From assembly GCA_964605665.1 (NCBI GenBank), contig CAZSDP010000001.1, positions 62,001 to 126,000 of the forward strand: a stretch of DNA of 64,000 nt. The letters run 5' to 3'. The stretch comes from CAZSDP01 sp964605665. GTDB lineage: Bacteria; Planctomycetota; UBA8108; UBA1146. A model generated the notes under the pieces. It was not told the DNA's origin. It saw only the letters and a program-made list of their open reading frames with translations, and ran no database searches. Below are positions 26,564 through 35,353 of the stretch, piece after piece. Made by a program: the position numbers and the translations under genes. Position 1 is the first letter of the stretch. The number at the start of each line of letters is the position of its first letter.

Positions 26564-26728
26564 GTGGATGCTTCAAAGCCGCCCCTCTATACTCCTCGCT
26601 TCCGAATTCTGAGTCCTCCTCATCTAAATCTGGGTGATGGAGGCCAGTTTTTCCGAGTCCCATCGCTCTCGCTTGAGTTGCTGGAGATCGTTTCAGCGAT
26701 CGAAGTGAAGTTCGAATCGGAGGATTGA
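26564..26728 (+). CDS. Small unrecognised protein between coaD and ridA (start unclear)
   Basis: An open frame runs from 26492 to the TGA at 26726-26728 and overlaps the ATG of ridA by one base. The first standard start is GTG at 26564 (54 residues), but coding-like codons continue upstream to about 26501, where the first codons after the coaD stop read ATA AAG GAC. Residues such as LVLGRPERGEVLIAP and FRVPSLSLELLEIV look like a real hydrophobic-core pattern. No family is recognised. There is no ribosome binding site before the GTG, so initiation may occur at a rare codon near 26501 or by coupling to coaD. Confidence 0.45.
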   Translation: MDASKPPLYTPRFRILSPPHLNLGDGGQFFRVPSLSLELLEIVSAIEVKFESED

Positions 26729-27114
26729 TGGCGAAAAGAGCCATTCAGACCAGTCGTGCTCCGGCAGCGATCGGGCCATATTCCCAGGCGGTGACGCTGG
26801 GGGAGATGGTCTTTTGTTCCGGCCAGATTCCCCTCGATCCAGAAAATGGAACCATTGCGGAGGGAATCGAAGACCAAACGGCAAAGGCCTTACAAAATCT
26901 GACCGCTGTGCTCGAGGCTGCGGATTGTTCTCTGCTTGATGTCGTAAAAACGACCGTTTACGTGACATCGATGGAGGAGTTTCCAAAGATGAACTCGGTT
27001 TACGAACAGTTCTTCTCTGAGACGCCCCCTGCACGAGCAACTGTCGAGGTGAGCGCCTTGCCGATGGGCGTATCCGTGGAGATCGATGCGATCGCGATTC
27101 GGGGTAGGAGTTAG
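26728..27114 (+). CDS. ridA: RidA family enamine/imine deaminase
   Basis: A 128-residue Rid (YjgF/YER057c/UK114) protein that hydrolyses reactive enamines and imines released by PLP enzymes. Family features are PAAIGPYSQAV near the N-terminus, VFCSGQIPLDP, and PPARATVEVSALPMGVSVEID, which includes the arginine that salt-bridges the substrate carboxylate. The ATG at 26728 follows GGAGG; a TTG one codon earlier is less likely. It overlaps the stop of the small frame upstream. Confidence 0.93.
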   Translation: MAKRAIQTSRAPAAIGPYSQAVTLGEMVFCSGQIPLDPENGTIAEGIEDQTAKALQNLTAVLEAADCSLLDVVKTTVYVTSMEEFPKMNSVYEQFFSETPPARATVEVSALPMGVSVEIDAIAIRGRS

Positions 27115-27192
27115 TTCGGTCTTGTTTGATTGAGAAGATCGATGCGAGCGTGATCGATCGATTGAAGAGATTTTACCGGCTTGGAGTGTGAG

Positions 27193-28215
27193 ATGAGTGA
27201 ATCGAGCGAGGAGTACCTCCTCGAGATTCGAGATCTTCGAACGTACTTTCACACCGACGACGGAGTTGCTAAGGCTGTCGACGGAGTGAATTACTCGATC
27301 AAACCAGGAGAGACCCTCGGAGTTGTCGGTGAATCGGGGTGTGGAAAGTCGGTCACAGCGATGAGTGTGATGCGGCTGATTCCGATGCCTCCAGGAGAGA
27401 TCGCCGGTGGTGAGATCCTTTTCCACGGTAAAGACCTTTTGAAATTGTCTGAAGCAGAGATGCGTCAGATTCGCGGCAACGAGATCTCAGTCATATTTCA
27501 AGAGCCGATGACCAGCTTGAACCCCGTTTTTCGGGTCGGACATCAGATCAGTGAGGCGCTGATACTGCATCAAAACCTCAACAAGCACCAAGCGCGAGAA
27601 CTGACAATTGAGTTGCTTGGTAAGGTGGGGATCCCAGACCCAGAAAAACGTGTGGATGAATATCCACATCAAATGTCGGGAGGGATGAAGCAGAGGGTCA
27701 TGATTGCCATGGCGCTCGCCTGCGGTCCTTCTTTGTTGATTGCGGACGAGCCTACCACAGCGCTCGACGTGACAATTCAGGCGCAGATCCTCGATCTGCT
27801 CTCAGAACTCCAAGAGAGCGAAGGAATGGCGATTTTGATGATTACCCACGATTTGGGTGTCATCGCAGAATCGGCTGACCATGTTGCGGTCATGTACGCC
27901 GGTAAAGTCGTTGAATATGCTCCGGTGACGGAGTTGTTTGAGAATCCGCGGCACCCCTATACCGTTGGCTTGTTTAGGTCATTACCAAGGGTGGGTGAAG
28001 AGAAAGAGGAGCTGGAGGTCATCCAGGGGAATGTTCCCAATCCGCTGGAGTTTCCGACAGGGTGCAAATTCTGGCCCCGTTGCCCCCACGCCAATGATCA
28101 CTGTCGTGCCGAAGAGCCGATCCTCGAACAAATCAACGATGAGCATACTGTTGCATGCTGGAGAATCAGTGAGATCGAAGAGGTGCATCCTCTCGCGGAT
28201 AGGAGATCGTCGTGA
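27193..28215 (+). CDS. Oligopeptide/dipeptide ABC transporter ATP-binding protein (OppD/DppD-like)
   Basis: A 340-residue inner-membrane-associated ATPase that powers peptide import. Walker A is GESGCGKS, the signature is MSGGMKQR, Walker B is LLIADEPTTALD, and the C-terminal extension has the oligopeptide-specific cysteines (CKFWPRCPHANDHCRAEEP) that bind an iron-sulphur cluster in this subfamily. GGAG before the ATG at 27193 sets the start. Its partner ATPase follows with a four-base overlap; no permease or binding protein is in the window. Confidence 0.9.
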   Translation: MSESSEEYLLEIRDLRTYFHTDDGVAKAVDGVNYSIKPGETLGVVGESGCGKSVTAMSVMRLIPMPPGEIAGGEILFHGKDLLKLSEAEMRQIRGNEISVIFQEPMTSLNPVFRVGHQISEALILHQNLNKHQARELTIELLGKVGIPDPEKRVDEYPHQMSGGMKQRVMIAMALACGPSLLIADEPTTALDVTIQAQILDLLSELQESEGMAILMITHDLGVIAESADHVAVMYAGKVVEYAPVTELFENPRHPYTVGLFRSLPRVGEEKEELEVIQGNVPNPLEFPTGCKFWPRCPHANDHCRAEEPILEQINDEHTVACWRISEIEEVHPLADRRSS

Positions 28216-29285
28216 CTCAGACCGCTGCGGATGCAAAGCCTGAATCTGGTTCAAAGAGTGAGAAACCACTTCTTGAAGTCCGGAATTTGGTGAAGCACTT
28301 CCCGATCAAGAAGGGCGTTTTTCACCGAACCGTAGGTCAAGTTCAAGCGGTCGATGGGGTCAGCTTCACGCTGAACCGGAAAGAGACTCTGGGGCTGGTC
28401 GGAGAATCAGGTTGCGGCAAGACCACTGTCGGTCGTTCGCTCTTGAGGCTTTTGGAGCCGACCTCGGGAGAAGTCTATTTTGATGGCGAAGACGTGTGTG
28501 CGATGAGTTCCAGTGCATTGAGGACTCTTCGACGTCGGATGCAGATCATTTTTCAGGATCCCTATGGCTCGCTGAATCCGCGCATGACAGTGGGTGCCAT
28601 CATCGGTGAAGGCCCCCTCATTCACAACATGGGGACAAAGGCAGAGCGACGGGAACGCGTTGAATACTTGATGTCTCGTGTCGGGCTAGATCCGGTCAAC
28701 CAGATCAATCGGTATCCCCACGAATTCTCAGGTGGTCAACGGCAACGCATTGGTATTGCCCGTGCATTGTCAGTGAATCCTGACTTTATCGTTTGCGATG
28801 AAGCGGTGAGTGCGCTCGACGTTTCGATCCAAGCGCAGATCATCAATCTTCTCATAGAACTTCAAGATGAGTTCGATCTGAGCTATTTGTTCATCGCCCA
28901 TGATTTGGCGGTCGTTGAGCACATCAGTGACCGTGTTGCCGTGATGTATTTGGGGAAAATTGTGGAGGAGGCTCCAGCGCGAGATCTTTACGATAATCCC
29001 CAGCATCCTTACACCGAAGCGCTTCTGTCAGCAGTTCCTGAACCTGATCCGGGACATAAGAAGAATCGAATCTTGCTTCGCGGAGATGTTCCCACCCCGA
29101 TCAACCCCCCGAGCGGGTGCCGGTTCCATACGCGCTGTCCAAAAGAGATGCCTGTTTGTTCATCCCAGGTTCCTTGTGCGATTGAAATCTCTGACTCGCA
29201 CAGGAGCTATTGCTTCCTGCAAAATGAAGAGGTGATGAAGGCGTCAGGGCCGGACACTGCGGTCGACACTGAGAAATCTAGCTGA
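28212..29285 (+). CDS. Oligopeptide/dipeptide ABC transporter ATP-binding protein (OppF/DppF-like)
   Basis: The second ATPase of the pair, 357 residues, starting with GTG that overlaps the upstream stop (GTGA) after AGGAG. Walker A is GESGCGKTT, the signature FSGGQRQR, and Walker B FIVCDEAVSALD, where the proline of the usual DEP is replaced by alanine. The C-terminal oligopeptide extension (CRFHTRCPKEMPVC) carries the paired cysteines. OppD and OppF function as a heterodimer. Confidence 0.9.
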   Translation: MTQTAADAKPESGSKSEKPLLEVRNLVKHFPIKKGVFHRTVGQVQAVDGVSFTLNRKETLGLVGESGCGKTTVGRSLLRLLEPTSGEVYFDGEDVCAMSSSALRTLRRRMQIIFQDPYGSLNPRMTVGAIIGEGPLIHNMGTKAERRERVEYLMSRVGLDPVNQINRYPHEFSGGQRQRIGIARALSVNPDFIVCDEAVSALDVSIQAQIINLLIELQDEFDLSYLFIAHDLAVVEHISDRVAVMYLGKIVEEAPARDLYDNPQHPYTEALLSAVPEPDPGHKKNRILLRGDVPTPINPPSGCRFHTRCPKEMPVCSSQVPCAIEISDSHRSYCFLQNEEVMKASGPDTAVDTEKSS

Positions 29286-29286
29286 C

Positions 29287-30351
29287 GTGATTCCCCATTC
29301 GAGACCCACGCTTCTTCCTGAAGTGAAAGAGGCATTCGAGGGTATTTACTTTGGGGGGCAGCATGCCGGTGGCCAGGAGAGGCGGAACTTCGAGCAAGAG
29401 CTTGCCCAGTTCTTCGGCACGAAGGATGCGATTGCGGTCCAATCGGGAAGTGCGGCGTTGCACCTCGCTCTTCTCTCACTAGAGATCCCACCAGGTGGAA
29501 GAGTCCTCACCACGAGCTACGCCTGTGCCTCGGTACTCAATGCGATAGACGCGGTTGGTGCGAGTCCACTCTTCGCCGATATTCAACTTCCCACCTTGAG
29601 CATTGACTCTGAAACGGCGAGAGCGGCGTGCGCCCGAGAATCGATCAGCCCCGAAGAAGTGTCAGCTGCAATTGTGCCCCACATGTTTGGACGACCTGCT
29701 GCGGTTGATCGGTGGGATTTACCGATTCCGCTCATTGAGGATGCTGCGATGGCGATCGGGTCGCGCCTCAATCGGAAATCGGTCGGATCTTTTGGGCGTC
29801 TTTCCGTGACCAGTTTTTACGCCACAAAGATGATCTCTACGGGGCAGGGAGGGGCAGTGCTCTCCTCTGATCCATCCTTGATCACGGAATTGCGCGACCG
29901 AATCCAATACGATGGGCGCGAACATTGGCGACCCAGTTGGAACTACCCGCTCTCTGACCTGGCTGCTGCGATGGGGCGGCCGCAACTACGGAATGTTTCA
30001 GTATGGGTCGAGCGGAGAGAGCAGATCTCGATGCGGTATCAGGAAATTGCCAAGCGAGGTGGGCTTTCCGGTGAGGGCCTTCAGGAGGGCTCTTGCCACT
30101 ATCGATTCTTGATATGGCTCGCTGATCAGCATGCCCGCGATCGGGCGATCGCGAGTTTTGCTGATCGTGGCGTTGAAACAAAACCCCCAGTCTTCTATCC
30201 CTTGCATCGATACTTGGGACTTCCCGATAGTGATTTCCCGGTGACCACTGAGGTGTGGAATCGCGTTCTGAGCATTCCCTTGTACCCTTCTCTGACAGAT
30301 GGCGAAATCGAGATCGTCTGCCAATCGTTGGAAGTCGCTGTTGAAGCGTAG
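29287..30351 (+). CDS. DegT/DnrJ/EryC1/StrS family PLP aminotransferase
   Basis: A 354-residue sugar-aminotransferase-type protein. The PLP lysine is K181 in SFYATKMISTGQGG, with the family's VQSGSAALHLAL substrate-binding stretch near residue 55 and IEDAAMAIGS before the lysine. Members aminate keto-sugars for surface polysaccharides. The C-terminal HYRFLIW and VETKPPVFYPLHRY blocks are typical. The GTG start lies one base after the OppF stop and has no strong ribosome binding site, so coupling to the upstream genes is likely. Confidence 0.88.
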   Translation: MIPHSRPTLLPEVKEAFEGIYFGGQHAGGQERRNFEQELAQFFGTKDAIAVQSGSAALHLALLSLEIPPGGRVLTTSYACASVLNAIDAVGASPLFADIQLPTLSIDSETARAACARESISPEEVSAAIVPHMFGRPAAVDRWDLPIPLIEDAAMAIGSRLNRKSVGSFGRLSVTSFYATKMISTGQGGAVLSSDPSLITELRDRIQYDGREHWRPSWNYPLSDLAAAMGRPQLRNVSVWVERREQISMRYQEIAKRGGLSGEGLQEGSCHYRFLIWLADQHARDRAIASFADRGVETKPPVFYPLHRYLGLPDSDFPVTTEVWNRVLSIPLYPSLTDGEIEIVCQSLEVAVEA

Positions 30352-30461
30352 CGAGTCAATGGAACTCTGATTACCCTGAGTCGGCTGAGACTCTGATTCA
30401 ATGATTCAGAGATCACGAAGATGATGGTCGATGACTCCTTTTGATGGGGGAGATGGGATCG

Positions 30462-31793
30462 ATGACACTCGGACGCGCGGCTTTTGTGACATATGGCTGC
30501 AAACTCAATCAGTACGACACCCAAGCGATTCGTGAGGAAGTGTTAGCGCTTGGATATGAAGAGTCGGCTGAAGAGCGAGATCTTGACGTTGTTGTCGTGA
30601 ACTCATGCACCGTGACTGCTCGAGCAGGCCAAAAAGTCGAATCACGAGTCAAGGCGATCGCGAAGAAAAACCCAGCTGCAAAGATCCTTGTGACTGGTTG
30701 TCTCACCGAGGAGGACCGCAACCGCCTAAAGGAAATCCCCGCCGTTGAACATCTGGTGGGCAATGAAGAAAAAGACCAGATTCCCGAAATTCTCTTCGGT
30801 CACCGAATACCAGGAGAAGAAAAGCGCCGAAGAGCCGATCGCTCGATTTTTGATATGGGCGTCACACATTTTTCTGGCCGAACACGCGCCTTCTTGAAGG
30901 TCCAAGATGGTTGCGACTCTTTCTGCAGCTATTGCGTGATACCGTATTTACGGGGGGCTTCCCGCAGCCGAACTCCACAGTCCGTCGTCGCTGAGGCAGC
31001 GAAACTCGCCGCAGCTGGTCATCGTGAGATTGTTTTGACCGGGATTCATCTCCGTCAGTATGCCATCGATCTGGATGAGGAAGAAGGTCTCGTCGAGCTC
31101 CTTGTTCAGTTGCGACAATTGGAAGGGATTGACCGAGTCAGATTGAGCTCCATCGGGGAGCGCGCATTCACGGATCGCTTCGTCTCTCTGTTCCAAAAAG
31201 ATTCTGGTCTATGCCCCTCCTTTCACATTCCGTTGCAAAGTGGCAGCGATCGAGTGCTCGGTCGGATGCGACGGGACTACACTGCTCAGGACTTTCTCGA
31301 CACGATCGAACGGATCAGGCGTGATCTTCCTCGAGCAACGATTTGCACCGACTTGATGGTCGGGTTTCCAGGAGAGTCAGAAGAAGACTTTGCAGACTCG
31401 CTGGACGTCTGCCAAAGGTCTCGGTTTTTACATGTTCACTGCTTCCCATTCAGCCCACGACCGCGAACTCGTGCTGCGCGGATGACCGATCAGGTCGCTC
31501 GAGAAACGATCGAGAGAAGAATGTCGGAGGCCCGAGGTCTAGCGAGCAAAATTGGACAGCAAGAGCGAGACTCCCGAGTGGGGGATGTGGTTCAGGTTTT
31601 GTTGGAACGGGTCGATGAAGAGGCCCCTTGCGGGCTTTCTCGGGAAGGTTTGAAGGTGTCGGTGACGGTATCGAAATCTGACAACTTATTGCGCGGGGAT
31701 GAGGTCTCAGTTGAGCTTACAGGGGTGCGCGGTGCCAATATGATCGGGGTTCCCCTGCAGAGATTCGCCGATCATAAGGTGCACAATGACTGA
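30462..31793 (+). CDS. mtaB: tRNA (N6-threonylcarbamoyladenosine-37-C2)-methylthiotransferase MtaB
   Basis: A radical SAM methylthiotransferase that modifies t6A37 of tRNA. About 443 residues, with the N-terminal UPF0004 domain whose cysteines are visible in YGCKLNQYD, NSCTVT and VTGCLTEED, the radical SAM motif CDSFCSYC (CX3CX2C), SSIGERAF and IPLQSGSDRVLGRM, and a TRAM-like C-terminus. Upstream in-frame starts exist (30441, 30444, 30453); the ATG at 30462 best fits the family N-terminus. It overlaps the next gene by eight bases. Confidence 0.93.
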   Translation: MTLGRAAFVTYGCKLNQYDTQAIREEVLALGYEESAEERDLDVVVVNSCTVTARAGQKVESRVKAIAKKNPAAKILVTGCLTEEDRNRLKEIPAVEHLVGNEEKDQIPEILFGHRIPGEEKRRRADRSIFDMGVTHFSGRTRAFLKVQDGCDSFCSYCVIPYLRGASRSRTPQSVVAEAAKLAAAGHREIVLTGIHLRQYAIDLDEEEGLVELLVQLRQLEGIDRVRLSSIGERAFTDRFVSLFQKDSGLCPSFHIPLQSGSDRVLGRMRRDYTAQDFLDTIERIRRDLPRATICTDLMVGFPGESEEDFADSLDVCQRSRFLHVHCFPFSPRPRTRAARMTDQVARETIERRMSEARGLASKIGQQERDSRVGDVVQVLLERVDEEAPCGLSREGLKVSVTVSKSDNLLRGDEVSVELTGVRGANMIGVPLQRFADHKVHND

Positions 31794-32562
31794 AAACCGT
31801 TCCCTTGATGATGTCAGTCGTTCTCTGATTGCTCACCTCCAAGGGCTGGAGAGCTGGGGGATCGCTCGAGTGCACGGTATTCCACAGCTAGAAAGTCGTG
31901 AACCCCATCCACGCGTCCGTCAAGAAAGCGGAGATCACCTCAGCGAAAACGCGATGAGTGAGGGGCCTTCAGACCCTCCAAGCTCCGTTTTGGGGGGGCT
32001 AGACGATCTGGAAAATATTGCGAGTGAAGCCAGGAACTGTCGCCGCTGTCGGCTCTGTGAGGAGAGAACAAATGCGGTACCAGGAGTTGGCAATCCAAAC
32101 GCCGAATTGATGTTTGTTGGAGAAGCGCCGGGTCGAGATGAAGATCTTCGAGGAGAGCCCTTCGTTGGCAAAGCAGGTCAACTTCTCAACAAAATCATCG
32201 GTGCCCTCGGTTTTGAGCGGAGTGAAGTCTTTATCGCCAACACGCTGAAGTGCCGTCCACCAGGAAACCGTGATCCGCAACCTGATGAACTCGCTGCATG
32301 CACTCCTTTTCTGGAACGACAGGTGAAGGCGGTATCACCAGGGATGATTGTTGCCCTTGGGCGTCCTGCGGCGAGGTTTTTGACCGGTCAAGATCAGTCG
32401 ATGGCTCGAATGCGAGGACGCCGCTATCTCTATTTGAATACGCCAGTGGTGGCGACATACCACCCCGCGTATCTACTCCGTAACCCCGAAGCGAAGGCCT
32501 TATGCTGGCAAGATTTGCAGGTTGTGGTGCGTGAATTCGGCCGCAAACCGCTTTCATCGTGA
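31786..32562 (+). CDS. Family 4 uracil-DNA glycosylase with N-terminal extension
   Basis: This enzyme removes uracil from DNA. The catalytic core (about 80-258) has the four iron-sulphur cysteines C85, C88, C156 and C172 with family-4 spacing, GEAPGRDEDLRGEPFVGKAG, KCRPPGNRDP, and the distal YHPAYLLRN. The first 80 residues are not part of the glycosylase fold: they include an acidic, polar linker like those on the phage-SPO1-polymerase-related forms and may help protein contacts. Start ATG at 31786 lies within the end of mtaB. Confidence 0.9.
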   Translation: MTENRSLDDVSRSLIAHLQGLESWGIARVHGIPQLESREPHPRVRQESGDHLSENAMSEGPSDPPSSVLGGLDDLENIASEARNCRRCRLCEERTNAVPGVGNPNAELMFVGEAPGRDEDLRGEPFVGKAGQLLNKIIGALGFERSEVFIANTLKCRPPGNRDPQPDELAACTPFLERQVKAVSPGMIVALGRPAARFLTGQDQSMARMRGRRYLYLNTPVVATYHPAYLLRNPEAKALCWQDLQVVVREFGRKPLSS

Positions 32563-33457
32563 GAGCTTTTTCGTTCCTTTTTCGGCCCTGAACTGAAAAT
32601 CTCTTCAGTGCGCCCCTCCTTGTAAACCCTCGGCTGTGGTTGTTAGTTGCCCGGTTTGTGCTGTAAACGTGTGGGTCCGTTCCGTTGACACTGCTCCCGA
32701 TCTTCTTATACTTCGGATCTTTGCAGAACTTCCCGCTGTGTTTGGGGCGCTGCATCTTTCACCGGCGGCACGGCCGTTGTGTAGTTGGTGCATCTGTTTC
32801 AAATATGTTGGGGTTCTGGGCTCGGTATTTGGATCGAGCCGCTGTTTCGAGACCGTGACTCGGAAAGAACCGCTCGCCTTCCTGAGATCGCAGGTGTCAA
32901 CGCTTCCCTGTCGTTGGGTGATGGAGAAGCTGACTACCGGTGAGGCTTGGCACGGGGTTCTCTCGATCTTCGTTCGGCTTCGAACCCGGGGAGCCGCTTG
33001 AGCGACCTCTTGATCTGTTTTGATTCTGTGCTGGGGGTATCCTGTTGCGCACGCCTCGACATTGCGGGGTACATGGCAAGCGATTGCCTGTGGATGAGAA
33101 TGGTTCGGAGCTCTTGCGGCGAGTTCGCAGTTGACCGTTGATCTCGTCACTAGATTTAGGTTCGCGCATGAACTTTCGCGCATGGACTTTCGCGTGTCGA
33201 GAGAGACGTGAAGATCGATGACGTAAAGGATCGATCTCGATGCTTCCGATCGTGTGAATCGCCGGGGAGAATCAACGCGATGCACGCAATTGTGGAAGCG
33301 CAGTTCACAGAGAGTGAAGTTAAGCGACCGGCTTTCGGCTGAGCCTGCAACGGTTATCGGGAACACTCCTTAGTCAGGGTGCCCGTGACCTACCGATCGG
33401 TGCGCCTGACGGTTACGAGCGAAATGGGCCGTCTCGGGCCTCCCGGAGAGGGGATAA
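32563..33457 (+). other. Long gene-less leader region before the secretin locus
   Basis: About 895 bases without a credible gene. It contains a near-perfect promoter at 32685-32712, a perfect 6-bp stem (GGCTCG/CGAGCC) near 32818-32842, and a 14-bp repeat (TTCGCGCATGAACT-type) at 33161-33196 in two and a half copies. A 253-codon minus-strand frame and a 121-codon plus-strand frame cross it, but both have unnatural compositions and no ribosome binding site. The likely content is a long 5' leader or a non-coding RNA. Confidence 0.5.
32685..32712 (+). promoter_or_regulatory. Near-consensus sigma-70 promoter upstream of the secretin locus
   Basis: TTGACA at 32685-32690, a 16-base spacer, TATACT at 32707-32712. 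This is among the best promoter matches in the window. Transcription would start near 32719, about 740 nt before the PilM-PilN gene. Confidence 0.65.
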
Positions 33458-35338
33458 ATGAGCATCAACACGGTTTGGAGCATCGACGTTGGGAAGTCGT
33501 CGCTCAAAGCGATCAAAATCCACCGTGAGCAGAGCAGCCTAGAGATCATCGCGGTCGACAAGATCGACTTTGAGGCGACGGACTCAGGTATTGACTCGAT
33601 TGGGCAAGCGAAGAACGCAATGCGTACCTTCGCGGCGAGAAACACCATCGATTGTCCGGTGGCTGTGGTTCATCCCAGTCGTTCTGCCTTTTCCCGCTTC
33701 ATTAACTTGCCTCCTGTCGATTCGAAAGAACTCGACAAGATGATCGAGTACGAGGCGCAGCAGCAGATCCCATTTCCTATCGATGAAGTCATTTGGGATT
33801 ATCACATTTCCGAGGACGAGGGAGTTTCAGCTCAAAAAGAGATCGGAATCTTTGCGGTTCGGCAAGAAGCGATATCTGACTTCATGCTCGATTACCAAGA
33901 CTTCCCTCTGGAGCTCATCTCCGTCGGCTACATCGGGCTATTGAACTATGTCACTTTTGACCTCAGACCGAATCGTCCGGTCGTGGTCCTTGACATGGGT
34001 TCCGACCATACCGATCTGCTGATCGTCGACGGCCAGAAGTTCTGGTTCCGTAGCCTCCCTTCCGCCGGTAAAGACTTTACTCAAGCGCTTCAAGAGAAAT
34101 TCAAACTTGAGTATTCCCAAGCTGAAGAGCTCAAGACCGAGGGTGGGAAATCGGAGCATGCGACGAAAATTTTCCAGGTTGTACAGCCGCTGATCAAAGA
34201 CCTGATCAATGAGATCAATCGCTCGATTGGGTTCTACAAGTCGCAAGCCGGAGAAGTAAAGTTCGAAGACTTGTTCCTGTTTGGAAACGGATCAAAGCTC
34301 CTCGGCCTGAAGAACTTCTTACAAGAGCATCTTAAATTCCGAGTTCACGTCGCGAAGGGTTTCCACCGCTTGCGAGTGAACCGTGATGCAAATGTCGCCT
34401 TGCTGCAGCGAGACTTCCCTGCTTTTGCCAGCTGCGTGGGAGCAGGAATTCAGGCTTTGGGCGAGGGTGATTGCGAAGTCAACCTTCTTCCTCAAGAGCA
34501 GCAAGAGGCTCTCGAGTTTAAGAAGAAGCAAAAGACTGTTCTGATTGCAGCCGCGAGTCTTTACCTGTTGATCGGCTGGCTATACGTCAGCTTCAACGGA
34601 AAGATTACTCGAGCTGAATCAGCCTTGAGTAAGACTGAAATCGCAAAAGAGCTCAGTTCTTGGGAAAAAGACATCAAGCGGGAGACTGGGCAGACTCAGG
34701 AAGAGCTTCGCCAGCAACAAGCTGATCTCACAGCCCCCGTCGAGGCTCGGCTGGCTGCTTATGAGGCTTGGCTCACCGTCCAGGACGTCTTTTCCGGAAT
34801 CGAAAACGCAGCTGCAGCAGCTGACGGTACGGCGATCTCTGATAAAGACGAGTTAGGGCAGCGTTCTGCCCTCGAGTCGGACCAAGAAGCGGTCAACGAA
34901 AGAAAGTGGTGGCTATCTCTGGTCGAGATCGACCGAGTTTTGGTCGATCGAGATCTACGGGTGACTGAGCGAGATAGCAAAAATGAAGAACTGCTCCTGC
35001 TTCCGAGTTATCAGGTTTCGCTAAAGGGAATTCGTTATCGCTTTGCGAGCATGGTGGAAAACACAGACAAGACTCGCGCTCTGATTGTTCAGAAGATTCA
35101 TGAAATGCTCAAAGCCAGATATGGTGGCGAGTATCCGCTTAATCAAATCAAACTACAGATTTCCGATGATTCACCTCCCACGATATTCACTCAAAGTAGT
35201 GATTTGGGAAACAAACCTCGTGGAGGTAAGAAGGAAGAGCGAGTGACAGATCAAGGCACTCTGTTTGAATTCACGGTGAGCTGGCTGCAGCCCCTTCCTG
35301 AGTTTCCGGTTGAATCCGGATCTGAAGATGACGAGTAA
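33458..35338 (+). CDS. PilM-PilN fusion (GspL-like) inner-membrane scaffold protein
   Basis: A 626-residue protein. Residues 1-335 are an actin-like PilM domain (SIDVGKSSLKAIKI, VVLDMGSDHTDLLIVDG, FLFGNGSKLLGL). Directly after it comes NLLPQE at 342-347, the motif that in separate PilN proteins binds PilM, then a transmembrane helix (about 360-380), a coiled-coil (about 385-440) and a periplasmic region to the end. The same layout occurs in GspL of type II secretion. It would form the cytoplasmic and inner-membrane ring under an outer-membrane secretin. AGAGGGG before the ATG sets the start, and it opens the locus. Confidence 0.85.
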   Translation: MSINTVWSIDVGKSSLKAIKIHREQSSLEIIAVDKIDFEATDSGIDSIGQAKNAMRTFAARNTIDCPVAVVHPSRSAFSRFINLPPVDSKELDKMIEYEAQQQIPFPIDEVIWDYHISEDEGVSAQKEIGIFAVRQEAISDFMLDYQDFPLELISVGYIGLLNYVTFDLRPNRPVVVLDMGSDHTDLLIVDGQKFWFRSLPSAGKDFTQALQEKFKLEYSQAEELKTEGGKSEHATKIFQVVQPLIKDLINEINRSIGFYKSQAGEVKFEDLFLFGNGSKLLGLKNFLQEHLKFRVHVAKGFHRLRVNRDANVALLQRDFPAFASCVGAGIQALGEGDCEVNLLPQEQQEALEFKKKQKTVLIAAASLYLLIGWLYVSFNGKITRAESALSKTEIAKELSSWEKDIKRETGQTQEELRQQQADLTAPVEARLAAYEAWLTVQDVFSGIENAAAAADGTAISDKDELGQRSALESDQEAVNERKWWLSLVEIDRVLVDRDLRVTERDSKNEELLLLPSYQVSLKGIRYRFASMVENTDKTRALIVQKIHEMLKARYGGEYPLNQIKLQISDDSPPTIFTQSSDLGNKPRGGKKEERVTDQGTLFEFTVSWLQPLPEFPVESGSEDDE

Positions 35339-35353
35339 GAGAGGCGTACTGAG

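Noticed and set aside
26008..26728. Frameshifted, longer coaD including the downstream small frame
   Set aside because: CoaD already has a complete length and normal C-terminus, so the downstream frame is better explained as a separate small gene.
32636..33001. 121-codon plus-strand frame beginning just before the promoter
   Set aside because: Many Cys and Arg codons, no start site, and the promoter lies inside it; looks like random sequence.
32605..33366. 253-codon minus-strand frame in the secretin-locus leader
   Set aside because: Composition is Arg/Ser/Thr/His-rich and unlike neighbouring proteins, there is no ribosome binding site, and it runs against a strong plus-strand promoter.
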